Shown here: piece by piece, positions 1 to 8,206 of the stretch
How positions within the stretch are numbered: position 1 is the stretch's first letter
Layout of the letters: each line of letters opens with the position of its first letter
From: DAOUMU01 sp034409055
GTDB taxonomy: Bacteria; Chloroflexota; Anaerolineae; 4572-78; J111
Length of the DNA stretch: 39,022 nucleotides
Reading direction: 5' to 3'
Assembly: GCA_034409055.1 (NCBI GenBank)
Contig: DAOUMU010000403.1
Span: 1 to 39,022 of the forward strand
Notes under the pieces: model-generated
The model's database searches: none
Seen by the model: only the letters and a program-made list of their open reading frames with translations
Told to the model about the DNA's origin: nothing
Position numbers and translations under genes: made by a program

Positions 1-30
1 ACTGCTAAGAAACAAATCTTTGCTCGCGGC

Positions 31-62
31 GTGGTCCGTGACCTGCCGCCGGTCACGGACCG
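31..62. repeat. Inverted repeat upstream of the first MttB gene
   Basis: Arms GGTCCGTGACC and GGTCACGGACC (11 bp, perfect) enclose a 7-base loop, about 85 bases before the first gene. There is no T-run on either side, so it may be a terminator of an upstream gene or a dispersed intergenic repeat. The following bases include TGATAACTGATAACCGAT, a motif that recurs in similar form before the MttB fragment near 4575. Confidence 0.5.
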
Positions 63-145
63 ACTTGGAGCGTATGTTTCTGGCCCATTGAAGACCTGGC
101 AGGTCTGGGCCGCTGATAACTGATAACCGATCACTGGAGGTTGCA

Positions 146-1537
146 GTGTCTCTATCACTGACCCCCGTTCTGACTCGCCACGATGCAAAACGGATCCACG
201 AACACAGTCTCGACCTTCTGGAGCGGGTCGGGATTGACTACAAAACGCCCAAAGCATTGGAGGTTTTGGAGACACTGGGTTGTCCGGTCGATTACGAGCG
301 CACCTGGGCCAGCCTGCCGCGCCAACTGGTCGAGTGGGCCTTGCAGCAGGCCCCGCGAGTGGTGCGTTTAGAAGCGCGAGATCCGGCCCGCGACGTGGTG
401 CTGGACGGTCGTCGCCCGCATCACACTACCGACAGCCAGGGCACTCAGGCCATTGATTTGGCAACCGGCGAACGTCACGACTCTACGACGGCAGACCTCC
501 GGCGCGGACTGCTCTTTGCCGACGCTTTGGATATGGTCGAGATTGTCAACGTGATGGTTTCGGCCACTGACGTACCGGCCCACCTGCGCACCATCCGCCA
601 CTTTGCCCTGGCCTTTACCCAGACGAGTAAACCGGTGCGGACCGGCGTGCTGCATGCCGGACAGGTACCCTTCCTCGTCGAGTTAGTCAAAGTCGTTACC
701 GGAAGCAGTAAATTCCGGCCAATCTTCTCCGTGGTAGCCTGCACCATCTCACCGCTGATGCACGATGGTCCGATGACCGAGGCCTGTCTTGAGTTGGCCA
801 AACTCCGGGTACCGATCATGGTCTACCCCATGCCGCTGGCGGGGGGGACCTCTCCGGTGACTTCCGGCGGTACCATCCTGCTCCACAATGTCGAATTTCT
901 TAGTGGGTTGGTGTTGTTCCAGGCCGTCAATCCCGGCACGCCGATAATCTACGGCACGGGGGCCTCGCAGTTGGATATGCAGACCGGCCGTTACGGGGGC
1001 AGCCCGGATGGCCATGGATTGAGGCTGGGCCTTCGCGAAATGGCCCGCTTTTACAATCTGCCGGTGAATCTATGGGGTCTGTCCACCTCGTCCTACAAAC
1101 TGGACGCACTGTACGGCTACGAGGCGACCACTGCCGGTTTGGTGGCATATCTGTCCGGCGCAGATGAAATCTACAGCGTGGGGCTGCTGGGGTCGGCTCA
1201 AATTCTATCCCTGGAAAAGATGGTGCTTGACAATCACTTGGCCCAACAGATTGAGATTCTGGCCAGGCCGCTTCCGGTTGACGAGGAGCATCTGCAAGCC
1301 GACCTGATCGAGCGGGTCGGCATCGGCGGGCAATACCTGACCCAGCGCGAGACCCGGGACTTCACCCGACGGGAGTACGTGCCGATATGGCCCCCGGCCG
1401 GCAAGACGGCATTGGAGATGGCCCACGAGGAGGCGCTGGAGATTTTGCATCATCATCGACCTCCTCCTTTGCCGGAAAGGGCGGCGGATAGGATTGAGGC
1501 GATTGTGGCGGAGGCGGATAAAGCGTTGGCAGAGTAG
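146..1537 (+). CDS. MttB-superfamily (non-pyrrolysine) corrinoid methyltransferase 1
   Basis: A 463-residue member of the trimethylamine methyltransferase MttB superfamily. Known members move a methyl group from a quaternary or tertiary amine, such as glycine betaine, proline betaine or carnitine, to a corrinoid protein. Seen: the typical N-terminal helix region (RIHEHSLDLLERVGI), the central barrel, and a C-terminal HHHRP-type tail. The reading frame contains no internal TAG, so this is the non-pyrrolysine type, like MtgB. The start is GTG at 146, preceded by GGAGG at 136-140; the spacing of 5 is short but no better start is visible. It lies 18 bases before the second paralogue, so the two are probably cotranscribed. 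No corrinoid protein or corrinoid reductase gene is present in the window. The substrate cannot be told from sequence alone. Confidence 0.88.
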   Translation: MSLSLTPVLTRHDAKRIHEHSLDLLERVGIDYKTPKALEVLETLGCPVDYERTWASLPRQLVEWALQQAPRVVRLEARDPARDVVLDGRRPHHTTDSQGTQAIDLATGERHDSTTADLRRGLLFADALDMVEIVNVMVSATDVPAHLRTIRHFALAFTQTSKPVRTGVLHAGQVPFLVELVKVVTGSSKFRPIFSVVACTISPLMHDGPMTEACLELAKLRVPIMVYPMPLAGGTSPVTSGGTILLHNVEFLSGLVLFQAVNPGTPIIYGTGASQLDMQTGRYGGSPDGHGLRLGLREMARFYNLPVNLWGLSTSSYKLDALYGYEATTAGLVAYLSGADEIYSVGLLGSAQILSLEKMVLDNHLAQQIEILARPLPVDEEHLQADLIERVGIGGQYLTQRETRDFTRREYVPIWPPAGKTALEMAHEEALEILHHHRPPPLPERAADRIEAIVAEADKALAE

Positions 1538-1555
1538 AAAAGGTGTAAGTGAACT

Positions 1556-3013
1556 ATGTTTTCTGAAACGCCCGATATCATTCCTTTTACCTCACCCTTC
1601 AAGAGCGAGTTGCTGACTCAGGCGCAGCTTGAAACCATGAAAGGGGGCACGCTGCGCCTCTTGGACGAGGTCGGTATCCACTTTCCGTCCCGCCGAGCAC
1701 TGGAGATCTTCGCTGATCACGGCGCGCGAGTGGACCTGGATACCGAAATCGTCCGCATCCCGCCAGACCTGGTACAGAAGGCAATGTCCACCGCGCCGCG
1801 TTCCTTCGTCCTGGGGGGGCGCGAGGAGCGCTTCGACCTGTTTCTGGATGGGAGTTGTTCATATTTGTGCACCGATGGCACCGGGGTACACGTCATTGAT
1901 CTGGAGACGCGGGAGATGCGCCCCTCGCGCAAGGAGGACGTAGCCCTGATGGCGCGAGTGTGTGATGCCTTGCCCCTGATCAGTTTCTTCTGGCCGCCAG
2001 TCAGCGCGCAGGATTATGGATACACCGCGCCGCTGCACCAGTGTCATGCTGGCTTGACGAACACGCTCAAGCACGTGCGTGGGGGAATGACGGTCCACTC
2101 GCCATTAGCGCCCTACGTCGTAGAGATGGCGCCGGTGGTGGCCGGGAGCGAAGAGGAACGGCGACGAAGGTCCCCCATCTGTGCCAACTTTTGCACCATC
2201 GCCCCCCTGGCCCAGGACAGCGACAGCATCGAGACGGCCTTGATCTACGCCGAGGCAGGTATTCCTATGAGTTTTATGGCGATGCCCACGATGGGATCTA
2301 CCGCGCCGGCCACCCCCCTGGGCGCGCTGGTGCTCGGCGACGCCGAGGTGATCAGCGCCATGGTACTGGTGCAACTGGCCTACCCCGGCGCGCCTGTGTT
2401 TCACTCGATTGAAATCTCCTTGATGCATCCGCGCACCGGCGCTTACATCGGCGGTGTTTCGCATCCCCTGGAAATGATGGCCGTACAACTGGCCCACGCC
2501 TGGAACGTGCCCAGCCTGGGCGGAGGTAGCGTCAGCAGCGATGCGGCCGATATCGGTTGGGAATCGGGGATGGGAGGCGGGTTGGGCGCGGCCTTCATTC
2601 CCTTGTGCGGGGGGGAGATCTGCGGTTATATGGGCCTGATGGGTGGCTCGATGATTCTCTACCCGGAAAAAGTGATCCTCGATCACGAGATTTGCCAGCG
2701 TGCCTACGAGCAACTTCGCGGTATCGAGTTTGACGAGGCGGATATGGCGTTGGAGATAATCGCAGATGTGGGGCCGCGCAGCCACTTCCTGATGCAAAAG
2801 CACACCCGCCAGCATATTCGTGACTTCCGGCTGTCGCCGCTGCTGGGGCAGAAAGGACCGGACGGCGCCCCACGCGATCCGCGTGAGGTTGCCCTGGAGG
2901 AATTCAAATGGCTCAACGAAACGCACCATCCTCAACCTTTGCCCAAGGAGGTGTTGGTCGAACTGGACCGAATCCTGGCCGCGGCCGAGCGCGAAGCGGA
3001 GCAAATCGGGTAG
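1556..3013 (+). CDS. MttB-superfamily (non-pyrrolysine) corrinoid methyltransferase 2
   Basis: A 485-residue paralogue of the preceding gene and of the following one. It keeps the family layout: an N-terminal helical segment (LRLLDEVGIHFPS), a glycine-rich barrel core (SVSSDAADIGWESGMGGG), and a C-terminal segment LMQKHTRQHIRDF shared with the third gene. There is no in-frame amber codon. The start at 1556 follows a weak AAAAGGTG. It is the middle gene of a three-gene tandem array, which suggests either different substrates for each copy or different corrinoid partners. Function by family: amine or betaine:corrinoid methyl transfer in the cytoplasm. Confidence 0.88.
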   Translation: MFSETPDIIPFTSPFKSELLTQAQLETMKGGTLRLLDEVGIHFPSRRALEIFADHGARVDLDTEIVRIPPDLVQKAMSTAPRSFVLGGREERFDLFLDGSCSYLCTDGTGVHVIDLETREMRPSRKEDVALMARVCDALPLISFFWPPVSAQDYGYTAPLHQCHAGLTNTLKHVRGGMTVHSPLAPYVVEMAPVVAGSEEERRRRSPICANFCTIAPLAQDSDSIETALIYAEAGIPMSFMAMPTMGSTAPATPLGALVLGDAEVISAMVLVQLAYPGAPVFHSIEISLMHPRTGAYIGGVSHPLEMMAVQLAHAWNVPSLGGGSVSSDAADIGWESGMGGGLGAAFIPLCGGEICGYMGLMGGSMILYPEKVILDHEICQRAYEQLRGIEFDEADMALEIIADVGPRSHFLMQKHTRQHIRDFRLSPLLGQKGPDGAPRDPREVALEEFKWLNETHHPQPLPKEVLVELDRILAAAEREAEQIG

Positions 3014-3083
3014 GGCAGAGGCGACCCAATTGGTAGAAATCGGTTTATTTGAACACCTACGATCAATGGAAGGAGACAAACTG

Positions 3084-4535
3084 ATGTATAGCAAAACCCC
3101 GCAGCTACAGCCAATTGTACCCAGCTACCACGTGCGCATCCTGAGTGATGAGCAGTTGGAGCAGTTCAAGTCGGCCACGCTGGAGATATTGGAAGAAACC
3201 GGTATCCACTGCCCTTCAGAGAAGGCGCTGGCTATCTACGCCGAGCACGGGGCGCATGTGGATTTTGAGAGCCAGATCGTCAAGCTGCCGCCTGATGTGG
3301 TGTTAAGGGCCATGTCCCACGCATTGCGCTTCTATACGATGGGCGCGCGCTCACCGGCGCACGACTTGAAACTCGATGGGACGGCGCTGTATTGTGCCAC
3401 CGACGGTAGCGGAACGGAGACGATTGATTTCGTATCCCGACAGCGGCGTGCTTCGGTCAAGGATGATGTGGCCAAAATGGCGCGTATATCGGATTATTTA
3501 TCCTCTATGGGCTTCTACTGGCCCATAGTCAGTGCCCAGGATTTCCCGGCGACAGCACCATTGCACGAAATTGATGCGTCGTTCAACAACACCGTCAAGC
3601 ACGTACAGTGTCTGACCGTAATGGGGGAAACGGCAGGACGTTACGCCGTGGCAATGGCCCAGGTCATTGCCGGCAATGACTTGACAATGCGCCAAAGACC
3701 GCCTTTGTCATTACTCGTCTGCACCATCGCTCCACTGGCGCAAGACAAAGATGGTATGGAGGCCGCATTGGCCTTTGCCGAGGCTGGTCTGCCGGTGGGT
3801 TTTATGTCTATGGCGACTTCCGGCTCAACCGCCCCCGCGACGGTTACCGGAACCATAGCCATTGGTGATGCTGAGATCGTGTCCGCAATGGTCCTGATCC
3901 AAATGGCCTATCCGGGTGCACCTGTTTATCACTCGCTGATGCCGGGTATGATGCACCCCCGGACGGGCGCGTTCCTGGGTAGCACATGGGAAGCACAGCT
4001 GTTTTATCCGGTGGGGGTAGAACTGGCCCATATGTGGGGCGTGCCTACCCTGGCCGGTATTGGTACAGAGGCGGCCACCTCGAGTTGGGACGCCGCCGTG
4101 GGACTTGCTGCCAACATATTGCTATGTGCCTTGTGTGGGGCAGAGACGGCCAGCGGCCTGGGGCTTCGGGAAACCTGTACCCTGCTTTTCCCTGAAGACC
4201 TGGTTCTGGACACGGAAAATTACCATGTGGCCCGCGCCTACGCGGCCGGACTGGATACCAGTCAGGAGGCTTTTGCCCTGGATGTGATCAAGGCGGTGGG
4301 GCCGCGCGGACATTTCCTGACCCAAAAGCACACCCGCAACCATGTGCGCCAATGGCAGCTCTCAGGACTGATCGCCCAGCCGAAGGAAGAGGGAGGCTAT
4401 CGAGACCCTATCGAAGTAGCCCGGGAGAAAACGGAGTGGATCCTGGAGAATCACCATCCAGAACCGCTCGGAGAAGCGCAGCAGGCAGAACTGAGGCGGA
4501 TACTCCGGACAGCAGAGCAGGAAATAGGACGGTGA
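3084..4535 (+). CDS. MttB-superfamily (non-pyrrolysine) corrinoid methyltransferase 3
   Basis: A 483-residue MttB-family protein starting MYSKTPQLQP. The start at 3084 is chosen because GGAAGGAG sits at 3068-3075; the frame is open further upstream but only as overlap with gene 2. Sequence features shared with gene 2 include SAQD(F/Y), TLMHPRTGA-like and LTQKHTRNHVRQW segments. No internal TAG. It is clearly the intact counterpart of the pseudogene at 9697-10073: the N-terminal 40 residues, the SAQDF segment and the last 15 residues all match. Expected role: transfer of a methyl group from a methylated amine to a corrinoid protein encoded elsewhere. Confidence 0.88.
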   Translation: MYSKTPQLQPIVPSYHVRILSDEQLEQFKSATLEILEETGIHCPSEKALAIYAEHGAHVDFESQIVKLPPDVVLRAMSHALRFYTMGARSPAHDLKLDGTALYCATDGSGTETIDFVSRQRRASVKDDVAKMARISDYLSSMGFYWPIVSAQDFPATAPLHEIDASFNNTVKHVQCLTVMGETAGRYAVAMAQVIAGNDLTMRQRPPLSLLVCTIAPLAQDKDGMEAALAFAEAGLPVGFMSMATSGSTAPATVTGTIAIGDAEIVSAMVLIQMAYPGAPVYHSLMPGMMHPRTGAFLGSTWEAQLFYPVGVELAHMWGVPTLAGIGTEAATSSWDAAVGLAANILLCALCGAETASGLGLRETCTLLFPEDLVLDTENYHVARAYAAGLDTSQEAFALDVIKAVGPRGHFLTQKHTRNHVRQWQLSGLIAQPKEEGGYRDPIEVAREKTEWILENHHPEPLGEAQQAELRRILRTAEQEIGR

Positions 4536-4605
4536 TCGATATTTAGTATTCAGTGATCGAGCGGTGTCGAGTCCTGATAACTGATTACCGAAAAGGAAAC
4601 CAATG

Positions 4606-4818
4606 ATGCAAACGTTACTGCAAGTCCTGTCAGAAGATGAGCGAACCCAGGTACACGAGCGCACCCTCAACATCCTGGCCAAGACCGGCGTGCGGGTAGA
4701 GACGGCCCAGGGACGGCAGATTCTCAAGGATGCCGGGGCAGAAGTCGACGAGAATATGAATATTGTGCGCCTGCCGCGTACTCTGGTCTATGTAAACTCA
4801 AAAAGAAAGTTTGGCTAG
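4606..4818 (+). pseudogene. MttB-family N-terminal fragment (copy of the gene at 8207-9640)
   Basis: Only about 61 residues of MttB homology remain. By my count 50 of 61 positions are identical to the N-terminus of the full gene on the minus strand at 8207-9640. Similarity stops after PRTLV and the frame ends ten codons later in unrelated sequence (YVNSKRKFG). It has a plausible ribosome site (AAAAGG) and two ATGs at 4603 and 4606; 4606 matches the intact copy. It is a truncated duplicate, not a small functional protein, as far as the sequence shows. Confidence 0.85.
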
Positions 4819-4854
4819 AGGAAGCAAAATGATAGGATCGTCAAGTGAGGCAAT

Positions 4855-5895
4855 ATGTTTACATTGATCAAAGAACTAACCGAACTGGCCGGACCAGTAG
4901 GGCAAGAAGGTCCCGTGCTCGACTACGTTGAGGAACTTTGGCGAGCAGGTGGGGCCCAAGTTGAACGGACCCGCCTGGGCAACATTTTGGCCCGGGTGGG
5001 TGGCCAGGGGCCAAAGTTGCTGCTGGTGGCCCACGGCGATGAACTCTGTTACCTGGTGCGAGCCATCGATCCGGCCGGTTTCCTCTGGTTGGCTAATGGA
5101 CAAAGTTGGCGACGAACCACCAGCCTGCGCAACAGCTTTACTATCGGTCAATGGGTGCGGGTTCTGGCCCGCTCCGGACCGATCCCCGGGGTTATCGCTG
5201 CCGCCACCGGCCACGTGGCCACCCTGGCCTTACCCGAACCGAGCGAATTGACCTGGAACGATTTTTGGGTCGATACCGGCCTGACCCGGGATGAACTCTT
5301 GTCACGCGGAGTAACCCCCGGCACACGAGTTATTTGGCAGGCCACCACTGAGCAACTTGGCCCTCACCTGGTGGGCAAAGCCCTGGACGATAGAGTATTG
5401 CTGGCCGTGATGACAGAGATCCTACACCGCGTTCCTCCCGCTGAGCTGGGCTGCAACCTGACCCTGGCCTGTACGGTGCAGGAGGAAGTCGGGGTCATTG
5501 GGGCCTCGGCCCTGGCCGCCCAAGAGCGGTTCGAGGCAGCCATCGTCCTGGAAATTGGGTTGGCCGGGGATATTCCGGGGGTGGACGAGCGAGCTATGCC
5601 CCTACGCCTGGGAGCCGGTCCGGCTCTCATTCACAAGGACTCGTTGACCCACTATGATCACACCTTGACCACGACTCTGGAGCGGGTAGCCAGGGCGGCT
5701 GACATTTCCATTCAACACGCCGTCTTCGGTTCCTACGGTAGTGACGGGTCGGCTTTGATGAAAGCCGATATTCCGACCGCCCTGGTCGCCCTTCCCACCC
5801 GCTACACCCATACCCCGTTCGAAACCGCTCACCTGGGAGACATCGAAACGTTGGTCGATTGGTTGTGCGCCTTTGTGCGCCACGGGATAACATAG
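4855..5895 (+). CDS. M42-family metallo-aminopeptidase-like protein
   Basis: A 346-residue protein of the M42 (glutamyl aminopeptidase/FrvX/endoglucanase M) family: cytoplasmic, dinuclear-metal aminopeptidases that usually form tetrahedral particles. Seen metal and catalytic motifs in order: AHGDE (His and Asp region), GKALDDR (bridging Asp), QEEVG (catalytic Glu pair), LEIG (where the family often has an Asp) and TRYTHTPFE (last His). Full length for the family. The start at 4855 follows GTGAGG. It lies 36 bases after the MttB fragment and converges on the ornithine cyclodeaminase-like gene. In this island it may process peptides or act on an amidated substrate, but that is a guess. Confidence 0.85.
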   Translation: MFTLIKELTELAGPVGQEGPVLDYVEELWRAGGAQVERTRLGNILARVGGQGPKLLLVAHGDELCYLVRAIDPAGFLWLANGQSWRRTTSLRNSFTIGQWVRVLARSGPIPGVIAAATGHVATLALPEPSELTWNDFWVDTGLTRDELLSRGVTPGTRVIWQATTEQLGPHLVGKALDDRVLLAVMTEILHRVPPAELGCNLTLACTVQEEVGVIGASALAAQERFEAAIVLEIGLAGDIPGVDERAMPLRLGAGPALIHKDSLTHYDHTLTTTLERVARAADISIQHAVFGSYGSDGSALMKADIPTALVALPTRYTHTPFETAHLGDIETLVDWLCAFVRHGIT

Positions 5896-5934
5896 AGCCG
5901 GGCGCGAAAGCGTTAAGCGTAGAGCGGAAAGCGA

Positions 5935-5956
5935 TGAGGCTATTTTTCTCGCCTCA
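5935..5956. terminator. Hairpin between convergent genes
   Basis: TGAGGC (5935-5940) pairs with GCCTCA (5951-5956) around a T-rich loop (TATTTTTCTC). It lies between the convergent M42 peptidase and cyclodeaminase-like genes and overlaps the stop codon of the latter. A bidirectional terminator is plausible, although the stem is only 6 bp. Confidence 0.4.
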
Positions 5957-6955
5957 GTCGTTCGATGATGAGGGCAACCGGTGCCCTAACCCCAACGCCC
6001 GCGCCCGCCGGTAGACTTCGGGCAAGATGGCGGCATACTCGCCCCAAATGCCCAACGCCATGTATACAATGACCTCGTCGGGGGATTCGCGGCCCGTCCG
6101 CCGTCCGGCCACAATGTCGGGCCATTCGGCGTGGATGCGCTCAACCCCGAAGCCCTCTTCCTGGATGAGCGTCTTCAGTTCCGGGATACGGGGGCTAACA
6201 TAGTACCAGTTGTCCACGACCACTTTATCGGCCTGGGTGATGACCTCCAGGGCCACCTCTTGATAGGAGCCCAATCGAGCCACGAAAGTCCCCGGTCGCA
6301 ACCAGGCCCGTTCCACCAGCGGCTGATCACCGGTCGTGACGGTGATGACGATATCGGATTCGCGCACCACCCACTCCCGTTCCGCCAGCGAAACAGATTC
6401 GATGGGGCAGTCCAACTCCGGGGCCAGTTCCGCCACATATGCCTCTGCCGCCTGAGGCAAAATGTCCACCACGTAGGCCTGGCGGAAGGAGAACCGCTGG
6501 CTCAAGGCCCGCAGGTGCATCCGCCCCAGCATCCCGGCGCCAAAGATGGTCACCGTCTCTGCCCCGGAGTGGGCCAGGTAGGCCGCGGTCACGGCGGTCG
6601 AAGCGCCGGTTTTCAGGGCAGTCACCCACCCTCCCTCCATCAGGCAGGTCGGCAGACCGGTTTCGGCATCAAACAAAAGCACCATTGACGAGGTGGTCGA
6701 ACAGCCAAACCGGGCCGGGTTGCCGGGGAAGAAGCTAAACGTCTTGACAAAGGCCAGCTCTTGGCCAACTATGTAGCCAGAAAACGGCTTGATGAAACCA
6801 GCCTGCCCCACATTCATATAAAACTTGTCACCAGCGACCTGGCCGGCTGCGTCGGCCTGGATGCCCTTCTCGGCCAGATCGACCGCCTCGGCCATAGTCA
6901 GGGTCTGCTGAACGTCCGATTCGGTCAGGTATAGAATAGATTCAGAAACAGGCAT
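5954..6955 (-). CDS. Ornithine cyclodeaminase / mu-crystallin family protein
   Basis: A 333-residue NAD(P)-binding enzyme of the OCD/mu-crystallin family, which includes ornithine cyclodeaminase, alanine dehydrogenase (archaeal type) and ketimine reductases. Seen: the N-terminal substrate region with FVKTFSFFPGNP, the ALKTGASTAVTA segment that precedes the Rossmann fold, and the nucleotide-binding GAGMLGRMH at about residue 137. Start at 6955 with GGAGG at good spacing. It is directly downstream of the saccharopine dehydrogenase-like gene on the same strand, with a gap of about 36 bases. With betaine demethylases nearby, an imino acid or proline-related substrate is attractive but unproven. 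Confidence 0.87.
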   Translation of the reverse strand: MPVSESILYLTESDVQQTLTMAEAVDLAEKGIQADAAGQVAGDKFYMNVGQAGFIKPFSGYIVGQELAFVKTFSFFPGNPARFGCSTTSSMVLLFDAETGLPTCLMEGGWVTALKTGASTAVTAAYLAHSGAETVTIFGAGMLGRMHLRALSQRFSFRQAYVVDILPQAAEAYVAELAPELDCPIESVSLAEREWVVRESDIVITVTTGDQPLVERAWLRPGTFVARLGSYQEVALEVITQADKVVVDNWYYVSPRIPELKTLIQEEGFGVERIHAEWPDIVAGRRTGRESPDEVIVYMALGIWGEYAAILPEVYRRARALGLGHRLPSSSND

Positions 6956-6991
6956 AATATCCTCCTACTTTTTTAACAACCTTTTGACTCC

Positions 6992-8131
6992 TTATTCACC
7001 CTCCACCTGCTCGTGGATTTCGATGCCCCGCTTGCCCAGTTCATCGAAAAAGATGCCGGGCTCGATCGCCGTTTCCGGAGATACAATCCCTTTTACCTTC
7101 ACGTCGCCCCGGGCAATCATCTGTACCCCAATGCTCAGGGGGATGGCAATGTTCTTGTAGTAAGCTGCTTGCCCTGTCCAGTCCTCCTGCAGCGGGTGAC
7201 GGTTCCAATAGGTAAACTTGAGCTCGCGCCCGTCACGTTTACCATAGATTTCGACCACCAAGCCGTAAGCCCACAGCGGAGTCTGCTTGCTTTCCGGCAA
7301 TTGAATCAGGAGTTCGTACATTGTCTCAAAGGGGGTAATCTCCACACCTTTGATCGTCACCGGGTCTTCACTGTAAAGGCCCGACTCTAACATGGCCCTG
7401 ACCAGTCGCATCGCCTGGGGGGGGAAGCAGCCACGCACCGAGACGGCCTTGGCCCCCAGACTCTTGGGCATGGTGCGAGTCTCTGGATGCGGAATGTAAT
7501 AGACTTCTTGCTCTCCAATGGGACCCGGAAAGTTTACCGTCTTGGCCCCTGCAAAGGGTCCGACCCAGTGGAACTGGCCATCCTGGTAATATACCCGCGA
7601 TTCGGTCTTGGGATGAAACTCCCAAAGAAAGGTGATGAGCAAACCAGGAGCCGGGGCCGGACAGCGAAAAGCGGCAAAGTTGATCTGAATTTCGTCCACT
7701 TCATCCAACTGGTCCGCCCCACGCCGGGCCATAGCGTTGGTAATCCCAGGCGTTGCCCCCACCCCGGGGATGAAGACGATGCCTTTTTCTTTGGCGGCCG
7801 CATCATAATCCCACTGGTCTGGCTCGGTGGAAACGTCCAGGCCGCTGACCCCAGCCTCGACGCAAGCTTTAGTCACGGCCAGATCATATTTCCAGGGCAG
7901 ACCGTTGAGAATTACGTCAAAATCTTTAAAGGTCTTGACCAGTTCGTCGTAGTTGTTCGCGTCCACTTTTAGGACGTTAATTCGGGCATCGCCAATCTCG
8001 GTGGCCAGCTTCTCGGCAACGTCCACGTTGTAGTCGCCGATGACAATTTGGTCAAAATCGGAAAACTCGGCCAGGTCACGAGTAGCGTATTGGCAGACGG
8101 CGCCTGCGCCGCCCAGAGATAGAACTTTCAT
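6992..8131 (-). CDS. Saccharopine dehydrogenase / lysine dehydrogenase-like oxidoreductase
   Basis: A 379-residue member of the saccharopine dehydrogenase family. The N-terminal Rossmann motif GGAGAVCQYATRDL is at residues 7-20, DVILNGLPW follows near 75-83, and PGVGATPGITNAMAR near 125 is typical of the family. These enzymes oxidise lysine, saccharopine or carboxynorspermidine-like substrates with NAD(P). Length fits the single-domain lysine 6-dehydrogenase group. Start at 8131 is supported by AAAAGGAG. It lies between the MttB gene at 8207-9640 (about 75 bases upstream in its own direction) and the cyclodeaminase-like gene, so the three may form one minus-strand operon. Confidence 0.85.
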   Translation of the reverse strand: MKVLSLGGAGAVCQYATRDLAEFSDFDQIVIGDYNVDVAEKLATEIGDARINVLKVDANNYDELVKTFKDFDVILNGLPWKYDLAVTKACVEAGVSGLDVSTEPDQWDYDAAAKEKGIVFIPGVGATPGITNAMARRGADQLDEVDEIQINFAAFRCPAPAPGLLITFLWEFHPKTESRVYYQDGQFHWVGPFAGAKTVNFPGPIGEQEVYYIPHPETRTMPKSLGAKAVSVRGCFPPQAMRLVRAMLESGLYSEDPVTIKGVEITPFETMYELLIQLPESKQTPLWAYGLVVEIYGKRDGRELKFTYWNRHPLQEDWTGQAAYYKNIAIPLSIGVQMIARGDVKVKGIVSPETAIEPGIFFDELGKRGIEIHEQVEGE

Positions 8132-8206
8132 GGTTCACTCCTTTTAGAAATGTTATGTTGTTGCACAAGTAAGGATTATAACTCTACTACCTAAAAACCG
8201 TTCGTT

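Noticed and set aside
2105..3094. 329-codon minus-strand open frame
   Set aside because: Antisense to the second MttB gene; no recognisable motif and the coding frame on the plus strand is certain.
146..4535. Pyrrolysine-containing MttB
   Set aside because: The reading frames of all three genes run to normal length without any in-frame TAG, so pyrrolysine is not needed.
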